From an uncultured bacterium (lineage in GTDB: Bacteria > Verrucomicrobiota > Kiritimatiellia > CAIKKV01 > CAIJXV01), in the NCBI GenBank assembly GCA_903824675.1, contig CAIJXV010000020.1:1-64000 (forward strand): a stretch of 64,000 nucleotides of DNA, in the 5' to 3' direction. Positions 49,561 to 59,000 of the stretch are shown here, in pieces. The first letter of the stretch is position 1, and each line of letters starts with the position of its first letter. Both the position numbers and the translations under genes were made by a program. The notes below the pieces were generated by a model. That model had not been told where the DNA came from. It worked only from the letters and a program-made list of their open reading frames with translations, and made no database searches.

Positions 49561-50196
49561 TTAACCGACCAGTTTCTTGGCCAGATCCGCCGCGGAAGCC
49601 GCGTCGGGAGCATAGCCATCCGCCCCGATCTCATCGCAGAACGCCTGGGTCAGGGGCGCACCACCCACCATGACCTTGACTTTACCCTTGAGATCCGAAG
49701 CCTTGATCGCATCGACGATTTCCTTCATGTTCGTCATCGTCGTGGTCAGCAGCGCGGACGCCCCGATCAGGGTGGCATTGTTGGCGCGGACGAGTTCGAT
49801 AAATTTCGCGGGTTCGACATTGATCCCGGCATCGACGACCTTGAAGCCGCCGCCTTCGAGCATCATGCCGACCAGATTCTTGCCGATATCATGGAGATCG
49901 CCCTTGACGGTGCCGATGACCACGGTGCCCCGGGGCTGGACCTTGGCGGCCAACAACGCGGGCTTGAGCAGTTCCATTCCGGCCTTCATCGCGCGCGCCG
50001 CGATCAGCACTTCGGGAACATAGACTTCATTCTTCTTGAACTTTTCGCCGATGATGCCCATTCCGGCCAGGAGACCTTTGTTGAGAATGTCGCCGGCAGG
50101 AAGCTTGTCCTTCAAAGCCTGCTCCACGCCCGCCTTGACATCATTCGCCTTGCCCTTCATCAAATTCTCTTTGATCTGTTCTAACAATGCGCTCAT
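49561..50196 (-). CDS. corrinoid (cobalamin-binding) methyltransferase protein
   Basis: 211 residues of the MtaC/MttC type. N-terminal cap helices span about 1-85 (GDILNKGLLAGM, FIVPEVL-like YVPEVLIAARAM). The cobalt-binding D-x-H-x-x-G is Asp100, His102, Gly105 in GTVKGDLHDIGKN, with further loops ALLTTTM and VGGAPLTQAF. It carries the methyl group between a substrate-specific methyltransferase and a second enzyme. Neither partner gene is nearby. AGGAGG sets the ATG and a strong terminator follows. Confidence 0.92.
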   Translation of the reverse strand: MSALLEQIKENLMKGKANDVKAGVEQALKDKLPAGDILNKGLLAGMGIIGEKFKKNEVYVPEVLIAARAMKAGMELLKPALLAAKVQPRGTVVIGTVKGDLHDIGKNLVGMMLEGGGFKVVDAGINVEPAKFIELVRANNATLIGASALLTTTMTNMKEIVDAIKASDLKGKVKVMVGGAPLTQAFCDEIGADGYAPDAASAADLAKKLVG

Positions 50197-50509
50197 CCGA
50201 TCCTCCTGGGTTAAGTTCAATTTCACGGCCGCAGTTCAAACCTCTCGGGCTTGAAAAACAGGCGTTAATCTATCAGGGTGTGAATCCCCTAAATAGGTTA
50301 ATTCTCTAAAAAATATAACGATCTTGCTGTTAACCCTGAAAAAGATGCTCACCGGGCGTAAAACTCAGCTTGAACCGAATAAATATCCCGTTGGAAATAT
50401 CGCTCTTTCTTTCGTGACCTGATTGTGTTTTGATGGAAACGTTTTACAACAATTCATTCCGTCAACCCGCCATAATTTGCGATGGCCGACGGAAAAACGG
50501 GGATTCGCC
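50197..50509. other. gap holding promoters of two divergent genes
   Basis: No gene is supported. It is AT-rich between the corrinoid protein gene (minus) and the acyl carrier gene (plus). A palindrome (50434-50448) is listed separately. The 29 codons before the ATG at 50510 are open but lack coding character. Confidence 0.5.
50434..50448. promoter_or_regulatory. LacI-family-like operator
   Basis: TGGAAACGTTTTACA is close to the palindrome TGTAAACGTTTACA bound by many LacI/GalR-family regulators. It lies 62 bases before the acyl carrier protein ATG. No LacI-type regulator is encoded in the window. Confidence 0.35.
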
Positions 50510-50761
50510 ATGACACGCAGTGAAATCGACCGCACGTTAAGAAACCTGATAAAAACCAGTTCCCGGGAGAAAAAAGACTGGGACCATGTGCCCGAATCGA
50601 CCCCGATTGCATCGCTCGGTTTTGATTCTTTGTCGATTTTAGACCTGGTTTACGATCTCCAACAGACCTTCCACCTTGAATTCGAAGCCGAAGAACTACT
50701 GGGCATCAAGACGGTTGCCGATCTGATCGATTGGTTGAGCGCCCGGACTGCAAAGTCATAA
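50510..50761 (+). CDS. acyl carrier protein (orphan)
   Basis: 83 residues. The phosphopantetheine attachment is Ser40 in LGFDSLSILDLVYDLQ, followed by FHLEFEAEELLGIKTVADLI, the helix II/III pattern of ACPs. No fatty-acid or polyketide genes are beside it, so it may serve a specialised acylation or a peptide synthetase. ATG 50510 has GGGG upstream. Longer frames add unlikely residues. Confidence 0.85.
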   Translation: MTRSEIDRTLRNLIKTSSREKKDWDHVPESTPIASLGFDSLSILDLVYDLQQTFHLEFEAEELLGIKTVADLIDWLSARTAKS

Positions 50762-50846
50762 TGCGATGGGCATAAGAATTGGGAGTGCGTGATTTCAACT
50801 CCGCCTTGAAACCCAAAGCCAGGCTTACCTGCCGCCGTCCAAAATC

Positions 50847-51896
50847 TTATAGGAATCCGCACTGCTTGCGGGCGTGATCGATCACTCGCATCACCTCCAC
50901 CGCCTCATCCAAGGAGACTGGATAGGGCTTGCGCAATCGCAGGGTATTGTAAATCGCATCCCAGATGCCGGTCATTTCATAGCCGTTGGAAGGCTTGACA
51001 GGAATCGTCGATTCCAGCCAGTCCAGCTTGTCCGGCGTCCCGAAATGTCCGATATCCGGCGTCCCGGACATCAAGCGCCGCGGGGCCAGCCGCCGGTGGG
51101 GATTCAAATACTTGAGGGTGATCTGGGATCCGGTTGATTTCAGGGAACCGCGTGTTCCCCAAACCAGGTATTCCGGTTCACCGAGAGCGGCTCCGCCGCT
51201 GATCTCCAGATCGACCAGGCACCCATTCTTGCCCTTCAGAATAATTTTCAAGTGATCTTCGGCATCCCCCACGGCCGCCACCCGCCGCAGATCGCTCCAT
51301 TGATCAACCACTTTCCCGTCCAAAAACCGAAGGGCATGCTGGACGATATGGGGTCCCCAGTTCAAACCCTGGCCGCCCCCGAATTTCTTGATCGTCTGCC
51401 AGTCGTTCCGGCGCTGATAGCTCACCCGGCGCAACTTGATTTCGAAGACATCGCCCAGCAGTCCTTTTTCGATGATTTCCTGAATATGCTGAAAGCCCGG
51501 CTCCCAAAACCGATTGTGTCGAACCAAGACCTGACCAAAGGACCGTGCGGCAATCGCCTTCAACTTGACGGCTTCCTCATAGGTCCGGCACATGGGTTTT
51601 TCAATGCAAACCTGTTTGCCGGCCTTGAGCGCCATAACGGCATGCGTAAAATGATCGACCGACAGCGTGGCGATATCCACCAGTTCCACATCGCGGTCCT
51701 TGAGCAAATCCTCGTAACGGGCATAGGTCCGGCACCCGAAGGTCCGATCCATTAATTGCCGCCGTTCCTTCAACACATCACAGGCCGCCACAATTTTAAA
51801 TTGTTTTTCGTGCCCCTTGAGTTCCGGCACATGCATCCCCCACCCGGCCCGGCCAATGCCCACCAAACCCACTCGAATCGGATCTATTGCCTTCAT
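50847..51896 (-). CDS. Gfo/Idh/MocA-family oxidoreductase
   Basis: 349 residues. NAD(P)-binding GLVGIGRAGWGMH at about 12, EKPMCRTYEEA at about 98 (the family's EKP), and the C-terminal alpha/beta domain. Such enzymes oxidise or reduce sugars and polyols; the substrate is not predictable. It stands alone on the minus strand. Confidence 0.9.
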   Translation of the reverse strand: MKAIDPIRVGLVGIGRAGWGMHVPELKGHEKQFKIVAACDVLKERRQLMDRTFGCRTYARYEDLLKDRDVELVDIATLSVDHFTHAVMALKAGKQVCIEKPMCRTYEEAVKLKAIAARSFGQVLVRHNRFWEPGFQHIQEIIEKGLLGDVFEIKLRRVSYQRRNDWQTIKKFGGGQGLNWGPHIVQHALRFLDGKVVDQWSDLRRVAAVGDAEDHLKIILKGKNGCLVDLEISGGAALGEPEYLVWGTRGSLKSTGSQITLKYLNPHRRLAPRRLMSGTPDIGHFGTPDKLDWLESTIPVKPSNGYEMTGIWDAIYNTLRLRKPYPVSLDEAVEVMRVIDHARKQCGFL

Positions 51897-51986
51897 AAGA
51901 AATAATCCTTAACGTCAGACTGTTGTCGCAGTCTTCACATCTTTGGCTGGAATCGCCAGTAGCAACGATAACAGAAAAGGCATAAT

Positions 51987-52060
51987 TGGAGGCGCGAACC
52001 GGAATTGAACCGGTGTACGAGGTTTTGCAGACCTCTGCCTAGCCACTCGGCCATCGCGCC
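51987..52060 (-). tRNA. tRNA-Cys (anticodon GCA)
   Basis: 74 bases reading GGCGCGATGGCC from the 5' end and closing with TTCGCGCC plus U73 and an encoded CCA. The acceptor is GGCGCGA/TCGCGCC. The anticodon loop CTGCAAA gives GCA, and the T arm contains GGTTCAATTCC. U at position 73 is the standard cysteine discriminator. Confidence 0.97.
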
Positions 52061-52140
52061 CTAACATGCCCGTCAAGAAAATTGCATCGGAACGGCTGAC
52101 GCCGTGATCGTCTGCAACCCCTACAAACACCCTCGACGAA

Positions 52141-52254
52141 TTACTTCGACGCCGGTGTTTTTTTCTGTTTTTGAAGCTTGGATGCATCGGCCCGGCGCTT
52201 GATGTACCGGATCCGACGTTTCCGCTTTATACGTGGTTTAAGTTGTTGTCCCAT
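52141..52254 (-). CDS. 37-residue lysine/arginine-rich basic protein
   Basis: An ATG at 52254 opens MGQQLKPRIKRKRRIRYIKR followed by RADASKLQKQKK and TPASK, then TAA. Half the residues are Lys or Arg, as in small ribosome-associated proteins. No ribosome binding site is seen on the upstream side. It lies 80 bases upstream of tRNA-Cys on the same strand, a common spot for ribosome-related small genes. No family is asserted. Confidence 0.55.
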   Translation of the reverse strand: MGQQLKPRIKRKRRIRYIKRRADASKLQKQKKTPASK

Positions 52255-52314
52255 AAGGGGGAAGACGTTTATCAGACCCCACCCCGTCCGTCAATAGAAA
52301 ATTAACCCCCTGCT

Positions 52315-52521
52315 CCTCGCGTAATCTCCGCGGTGCGACGGTTCCCGACCTCATCGGGTTGCAGACTGACGGCTCACCAGAGTCTCGCCCTCCAAACGTC
52401 AATCTATACCAGAGGGATAGCTCTCTCCTGGAGGGCGAGACTCTGGCGATACGGTGCATCAGGCAGTAAAGCCAGACCTATGGGCTGGCTTGCGGGAGAG
52501 CAGCCACGCGATGCGCTCTTA
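52315..52521. repeat. dispersed repeat, copy 3, interrupted by a 121-bp insert
   Basis: CCTCGCGTAATCTCCGCGGT (from 52315) is the left part of copy 1. The insert at 52337-52457 is bounded by CGGTGC at 52331-52336 and 52452-52457. Inside are CCAGAGTCTCGCCCTCCA (52377-52394) and its perfect 18-base complement TGGAGGGCGAGACTCTGG (52429-52446). The core TGCATCAGGCAGTAAAGCC resumes at 52455 and runs to 52521. No gene is present from 52255 to 52640. Confidence 0.8.
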
Positions 52522-52640
52522 ACCGGAATGATTCAGTGTCTGACAAGGCGAGGATTTGGGAACCCGCCTTTCACAAAAAGGAGCAGGATCATTTTAAAAC
52601 GGGGAACGTCTGCCGGATAGGCCGGCGAGAACGATTGGAT

Positions 52641-53114
52641 TTATTTTACCGGCGGCTCCGCCAGCAATTCCTGCAAATGTTTCACATAGGCGGCCGCCCC
52701 GCCGGGTTGATATCCCGTCTGGGCCAACACGCGGCCTTTCTCATTCAATAGCAGGACGGTCGGAAAACCTTCCACCTGGTACTGGGCCATCAAGACTTCA
52801 TTCTGCGCCTTTATCCCTTGTGGCTGGGGCGTCGAGCGCGGAAAATCGGCCAGAAATAAGACGAGATTATTTTGGGCAAAACTTTTGAACGCCTCCTGCC
52901 GGAAAACTTCCTTATCAAGCTTGATACACCAGCCGCACCAATCCGACCCTGAAAAATCGACGAGAATCGGTCGCTTTAACTCGACTGCGCGCGCTTTGGC
53001 GGCTTCAAAATCCGTCAGCCACATCCCGTCGTTCGGGGCCAGGGCCTCCCTGCGGTGGCATCCCCACACCAATATCAAGGCAACTACCCAACCCAACCAT
53101 CCATATCGTTTCAT
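52641..53114 (-). CDS. thioredoxin-like lipoprotein
   Basis: 157 residues. A signal helix ends at Cys19 in LVWGC, a lipoprotein cleavage site. The thioredoxin fold follows with DFSGSDWCGWCIKLDKE (Cys60-x-x-Cys63), as in the DUF255/thioredoxin_7 group, and cis-Pro in FPTVLLL. It probably reduces disulfides outside the inner membrane. ATG 53114 has AGGAG upstream. It is the last gene of the nitrogen run. Confidence 0.85.
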   Translation of the reverse strand: MKRYGWLGWVVALILVWGCHRREALAPNDGMWLTDFEAAKARAVELKRPILVDFSGSDWCGWCIKLDKEVFRQEAFKSFAQNNLVLFLADFPRSTPQPQGIKAQNEVLMAQYQVEGFPTVLLLNEKGRVLAQTGYQPGGAAAYVKHLQELLAEPPVK

Positions 53115-53140
53115 GGTAACTCCTTGGGGCCCAAACCCCA

Positions 53141-54568
53141 TCACGGATCGAACTTGAGCATGGGGGCGACTTGCTCCAGATCATCCTTCCCCTGGACCGC
53201 ACTGATGTCAACCCGGTAATCGCCCGAAAAACAGGCGGTACAATAGTTGGCGGCATCGGGGAACGGCGACAGCAAGCCCTCGATGCTGAGATAGCCCACC
53301 GAATCCGCACCCGTCACCTGGCGAATCTGTTCGATCGACCGATCCGCCGCCACGAGTTCCTCCCGGGTGGCGAAATCGATCCCAAAAAAACAGGGGTGCG
53401 TGGTCGGCGGGCAGGAAATGCGCAAATGGATTTCCCGGGCCCCAGCCGCCCGCAAGGCGGATACCCGCCGTTGGGAAGTGGTACCGCGAATAATCGAATC
53501 GTCCACCACCACCACCCGCTTGCCGCGCACCACATCGGCAATCACCGCCAGTTTCATATCCACACTGCGCGCGCGGGCATCCGCTTTGGGCATGATGAAG
53601 GTCCGCCCCACGTAGTGATTGCGCATGAAACCATAATCGAGGTGAATCCCGCTCCGTTGCGAAAACCCGAGCGCCGCGGAATTGCCGCTATCCGGCACCG
53701 AAATCACCACGTCGGCCTCGACCGGGTGCTCCTCGGCCAGCCGCATTCCCAGTTTCATCCGGACGTTATGGACATTCTGCCCGAAAACCAGGCTGTCAGG
53801 CCGTGCAAAATAGACATGCTCGAAAACACACTGGGCCATGCGCTTTTTATCGAGATCCATGAACCGGCTGCTTTGCAATCCGTGTTCGTTGATCACCACC
53901 AGTTCACCGGGCTGAACATCCCGCAGGTATTCCGCGCCCAACTGGTTCAACGCGCAGGTCTCGCTGGCAATCATCCAACCCTCCCCCAGCTTCCCAATCG
54001 AAAGAGGCTTAAAGCCATACGGATCCCGCGCCGCCATGATCGAGGTCGATGTCATCAACACAAAAGCGAACGCACCGTTCAACTCCATCAAGGCCCGTGC
54101 CACCCGACGGGGACGGTTCCGGTACATCGGATCGGCCAGGAGATGAATCAACACTTCGCTGTCGGTGCCGGTTTGAAAAATAGCCCCCGCCTCCTGGTAC
54201 ATCCGGCGCAGGGCCTGGGCATTGACCAGATTCCCGTTATGGGCGATCGCCCAGATGCCGTCGACACATTCGGCAACCAGCGGCTGGACGTTCTGAATCC
54301 GGTCCGATCCGGTGGTCGAATAACGAACATGCCCGATCCCCAAGTGGCCTGGCAACTCGGCGAGTCGTCCTGGCAAAAACACATCATTGACCAAGCCCAG
54401 GCCCTTGTGGGACCGGATGCTTCGTCCATCGCTGACCACAATTCCCGCGCCCTCCTGTCCCCGATGTTGAAGCGAAAATAACCCAGCCTGAATAAGGTTG
54501 GCCACTGAAGGCACACCATAGGCTGCAACAATTCCACAAGCCTCATGAGGCCTATCCGATTCGTACAT
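53141..54568 (-). CDS. purF: amidophosphoribosyltransferase
   Basis: 475 residues; first step of purine synthesis, using glutamine and PRPP. A ten-residue propeptide precedes catalytic Cys11 (HEACGIVAAYG). The PRPP loop is VVVDDSIIRGTTS. Four cysteines expected of the iron-sulfur (Bacillus-type) class are visible: QCVFEH, HPCFFGID and the pair in NYCTACF. ATG 54568 has AGGAAGG upstream. It follows gltD by 83 bases on the same strand. Confidence 0.95.
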   Translation of the reverse strand: MYESDRPHEACGIVAAYGVPSVANLIQAGLFSLQHRGQEGAGIVVSDGRSIRSHKGLGLVNDVFLPGRLAELPGHLGIGHVRYSTTGSDRIQNVQPLVAECVDGIWAIAHNGNLVNAQALRRMYQEAGAIFQTGTDSEVLIHLLADPMYRNRPRRVARALMELNGAFAFVLMTSTSIMAARDPYGFKPLSIGKLGEGWMIASETCALNQLGAEYLRDVQPGELVVINEHGLQSSRFMDLDKKRMAQCVFEHVYFARPDSLVFGQNVHNVRMKLGMRLAEEHPVEADVVISVPDSGNSAALGFSQRSGIHLDYGFMRNHYVGRTFIMPKADARARSVDMKLAVIADVVRGKRVVVVDDSIIRGTTSQRRVSALRAAGAREIHLRISCPPTTHPCFFGIDFATREELVAADRSIEQIRQVTGADSVGYLSIEGLLSPFPDAANYCTACFSGDYRVDISAVQGKDDLEQVAPMLKFDP

Positions 54569-54651
54569 AGTCGGTTCCTTCCTGATCGGGAGTCGCTGTC
54601 GATCCCGCCGGCTGGTTATCCTATCCTTTTTCCTAACCGACCGCAAATTGT

Positions 54652-56076
54652 TTACCGCGCCAGGTAGGCCGCAATCCGCGCCCCAACCTGCCGCCCATCC
54701 GCGATTGCCCGGACCACGAGAGAGGCGCCCTGAGTCATGTCCCCTGCGGCAAAAATACCGGCCCCGGAGGTATTACCGTCGGCGTCCCGGGCCAAAAGCC
54801 CGCGCGCATTCAAAGTCAAACCCCACTCGGTCGCAAAAGGATTCGCCGCCAGCCCTGTAAATCCCATCGCCAGAAGGACCAAGTCCGCCGGGAAACGCCG
54901 GTCGCTCCCGGTCCGGGGTCGTGGCGTCGGACGCCCATCCGCCCCGGGACCCCAATCCACCGTACAGACATCGATCCCGTTCACTCGCGCCCCATCGCCG
55001 AGAAACCGAAGGGCGGTCATCCCCCAATACCGTTGGCCCCCCTCTTTATGACTGCTCGAAATCCGCAGTTGATGCGGCCACAGAGGCCAGGGCGTGGAAT
55101 CCGCACGTGATGCGGGTGGCTCGGGCAGGATTTCAATCTGGACCACTTCCCGCGCCCCCTGACGCAAGGCGGTCCCCAGGCAATCCGAACCGGTATCACC
55201 TCCGCCGATGATCACCACATTCTTGCCTTCCGCCGAAATGAATTCATCCGGAGTCACCGACTCCCCTCCCAGCAGGCGGTTCTGCACCATCAGGTATTCC
55301 ATCGCAAAGTGGATCCCGCCCAACTCCCGTCCCGGAATCGCCAGATCGCGGGGAACCCGGGCGCCGGCGCAAAGACAAATCGCTTCAAAACGATCCTTCA
55401 AATAGCGGGCCGATAAATCCCGGCCGATCGCCACGCCGGTTTCAAAAACGACTCCTTGCGCCTTGAGAAGGTCAATCCGGCGGTCGATCATCCACTTCTC
55501 CAACTTGAATTCGGGGATGCCATAGCGCAGGATTCCTCCCGGCCGGGCCGCACTCTCGTAGACCACGACGCCATACCCTGCGCGGCTAACCGCATCCGCC
55601 ACCGCCAGTCCCGCCGGTCCCGACCCGATCACCGCCACGCGCCCCGCCCGCCGCTCGGCGGCAAGCCCGGGCTGAATCCAGCCTTCCGCGAATCCTTTCT
55701 CGATGATCGCCATTTCGATCTGCCGGATCGTCACCGGCTCATCATGAATGCCCAGGACACACGAACCTTCGCATAAAGCCGGACACACCCGGGCGGTGAA
55801 TTCGGGAAAGGGATTGACCGTCAGCAACAGTTCCAGCGCCTCCCGCCAGTGCCGGCGGTAAACCTGTTCATTGAATTCCGGGATCAGATTATTGAGCGGA
55901 CATCCACACCCATGGCAAAAAGGCGTCCCGCAATCCATGCACCGCGCGGCCTGCGCCACGATCTCCTCTTCACTGGCCCGGACCTCCACGGCCTTGAAAT
56001 CGCCCAACCGCTCGGCGACCGGACGGTATCCCGGCTCGCGCCGGGCCTGTTCCATAAATCCACCCGGTTTACCCAT
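54652..56076 (-). CDS. gltD: glutamate synthase small subunit
   Basis: 474 residues. N-terminal [4Fe-4S] cysteines in QAARCMDCGTPFCHGCGCPL, NAD(P)H/FAD dinucleotide folds GSGPAGLAVADAVSRAG and GGGDTGSDCLG, and the final GDMTQGASLVVRAIADG. It supplies electrons to GltB. ATG 56076 has AGGAGG and overlaps the gltB stop by 8 bases. Confidence 0.95.
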   Translation of the reverse strand: MGKPGGFMEQARREPGYRPVAERLGDFKAVEVRASEEEIVAQAARCMDCGTPFCHGCGCPLNNLIPEFNEQVYRRHWREALELLLTVNPFPEFTARVCPALCEGSCVLGIHDEPVTIRQIEMAIIEKGFAEGWIQPGLAAERRAGRVAVIGSGPAGLAVADAVSRAGYGVVVYESAARPGGILRYGIPEFKLEKWMIDRRIDLLKAQGVVFETGVAIGRDLSARYLKDRFEAICLCAGARVPRDLAIPGRELGGIHFAMEYLMVQNRLLGGESVTPDEFISAEGKNVVIIGGGDTGSDCLGTALRQGAREVVQIEILPEPPASRADSTPWPLWPHQLRISSSHKEGGQRYWGMTALRFLGDGARVNGIDVCTVDWGPGADGRPTPRPRTGSDRRFPADLVLLAMGFTGLAANPFATEWGLTLNARGLLARDADGNTSGAGIFAAGDMTQGASLVVRAIADGRQVGARIAAYLAR

Positions 56077-59000
56077 GGACCACCTCCTGCCGCTCCGTCG
56101 CCTCGTCATCACGCATCATCCGACCCAGAACCCGACGGTATTCCATGGGAAAAACCTTGACAAAAAACGAGACCCGCTCGGGCCAGTCGTCCAAAATCCG
56201 TTCAGCCTTCCGGCTCCCGGTATAATGCACATGCCGCGCCAGAAGTTGTCGAAGCTCCGCCAGATCCTGGGGATCCTCGAGCAGTTCCAAGTCCACCATG
56301 TCCAGATTGCAGCGGCTGTCGAAACGCCGGTCTTCGTCATAGACATAGGCGATCCCGCCACTCATCCCGGCCCCAAAATTCAAGCCGGTCCGGCCCAGGA
56401 TCACCACCCGCCCGCCGGTCATATACTCGCAGGCATGGTCACCGACGCCTTCCACCACGGCGCTTGCGCCGCTATTCCGGACCGCGAACCGTTCCCCCAC
56501 CGTCCCCCCGATATAGACCTCGCCGCCCGTCGCGCCGTACAAAATCACATTCCCGGCGATGGTATTCTGCGAGGCGTCATACGCCGCCTCGGGTGGCGGC
56601 CGAATCGCAATCCGCCCCCCGGACAACCCTTTGCCGACATAGTCATTCGCCTCGCCCTCCAGGAGCAGGGTCACCCCCCGGGCGCACCAGGCGCCAAAAC
56701 TCTGCCCCGCCGATCCCCGGAACCGGAAGGTGATCGTGTCGTCCGGCAAACCTTCGTGGCCATACCGCCGGGCGACTTCGCCCGAAATACGGGTCCCCAC
56801 GGCGCGATCGACATTCGTGATCGGCGAATCCACGGTCACGGCGCGCCGCTGTTCCAACGCATCCGCCACGCGCGGCAGGAGACGCGCATCCAGCGTCTTA
56901 TCCAATTCATAATCCTGCGCCCGGGTCTGGCGAACCGACACCCCTGGCGCGGCGGGACGGCTCAAGATGCGGCTGAAATCGAGTCCCCGCGCCTTCCAAA
57001 ATTGAACCGCCGGCTCCGCATTCAACAGGTCCGAACGACCCACCGCTTCGTCCAGCGACCGCAAGCCGAGTTGAGCGAGATATTCGCGCACCTCCTGGGC
57101 GAGGAACCGGAAAAAATTCACCAGATATTCGGGCTTGCCGCTGAAAAATCGGCGAAGGGCCGGATCCTGGGTCGCCACGCCCACCGGGCAGGTGTTCAAG
57201 TGGCACTTGCGCATCATGACACAACCGCAAACGACCAGGGCGGTGGTGGCAAAACCAAACTCTTCCGCGCCCAACAAGGCGGCAATCATCACATCGCGAC
57301 CGGTTTTCAACTGGCCATCCGTTTGCAGACGAACCTGTTCCCGCAGTCCGTTCAACACCAGCGTCTGCTGGGTTTCCGACAGGCCCAACTCCCACGGCAC
57401 GCCCGCATGGCGGATGGAGGACAACGGCGAGGCCCCTGTTCCCCCATCATACCCACTGATCAAAATCATTTCCGCCTTGGCTTTGGCCACCCCGGCCGCA
57501 ATCGTCCCCACCCCTAATTCCGAAACCAGCTTGACGGAAATCCGCGCCCGCGGATTGAGGTTCTTCAAGTCATAGATCAACTGCTTGATATCTTCGATCG
57601 AATAGATGTCATGATGCGGGGGCGGCGAAATCAAGGTGACCCCGGGAGTCGAATGACGCACACGGGCGATTTCGGCATTGACCTTATGGCCCGGCAACTG
57701 GCCCCCCTCCCCCGGTTTCGCGCCTTGGGCGATCTTGATCTGTAATTCTCGGCAGTTGACGCAATATTCAGCCGTCACGCCAAACCGACCACTGGCGACC
57801 TGTTTGATCGCACTGCACCGGCTGTCACCGTTCGTCAGGGGAGTGTACCGGGCGGGATCTTCGCCCCCCTCCCCGCTGTTGCTCTTCGCCCCCAGCCGGT
57901 TCATCGCAATGGCGATCGTCTCATGCGCCTCCCGGCTGATCGAACCAAACGACATCGCCCCCGTCACAAACCGCCGGCAAATCGATTCCACCGACTCCAC
58001 CTCATCCAGAGGCACGGGCGTTACGGGCTTAAATCGGAAAAGCCCCCGAAGGGTGAAAATCTGTTCGGCTTGATCGTCGATCCGGTGCGTATAGTCCCGG
58101 AATAACCCCATATCGTTTTCACGGGTTGCCCGCTGGAGCGTGCTGATCGTAAAGGGCGTCCAGAGATGCCGCTCACCATCCTGCCGGTAGCGGTAGACCC
58201 CGCCCGACGGCAATAATCCCGTGCCGTCCCCCTCCATCCGGCGGGCTTCCTCTGAACGCAACCGGCACTCTTCGGCAATCTCTTTCAACCCAATGCCCTC
58301 CACCCGCGAAGGCGTCCCCGGGAAAAAAGCTTCCAGCAAGGTGTGATTCAGGCCCACCGCCTCGAATACTTCGGCGCCGCGGTAGGAGCGCAGGGTGGAA
58401 ATGCCCATCTTGGACATGATTTTGCGCAGGCCCTCGCATAACGCGGTGATGTAATTCTCCAGCGCCTTGGCCACGCCGACCTCGACATCCAATTCGTGAT
58501 GCAGAGCCAGCGCGGCCACGGTCTCGAAGGCCAGGTGGGGATTGACCGCCGTCGCCCCATATCCCAACAACAAGGCCATGTGCATCACTTCCCGGGCCTC
58601 GCGGGTCGAGACAATCACACCCGCCTGCGTCCGTAAACCCTCCGCCACCAGGCGCCGGTTCACCGCCGAAACAGCCAGCAGAGAGGGAATCGGCATATAC
58701 CCCGGGGAAATCGTCCGGTCGGACAGTACCACCAGATTGCGCCCGCTCCGCACCGCCTCCGCCGCCTGGTCAGCCAGCGTCCCCACAGCGGCCGATAAAC
58801 CGGCCTCGCCCGACCCGGGCTCGAACTCGGGGATCAAGGTCACCGCGGCAAAATCCTTCAAATTCAGCGACTGGATTTGGGCCAGATCCTCGTTGCTCAA
58901 AATGGGATGCCGCAACTTGATCAACCGGGCGTTCAACGGCGTCTCGTTGAGCACGTTGGGTGGATTTCCGATAAATGTCATGAGCGACATCACCAATTCT

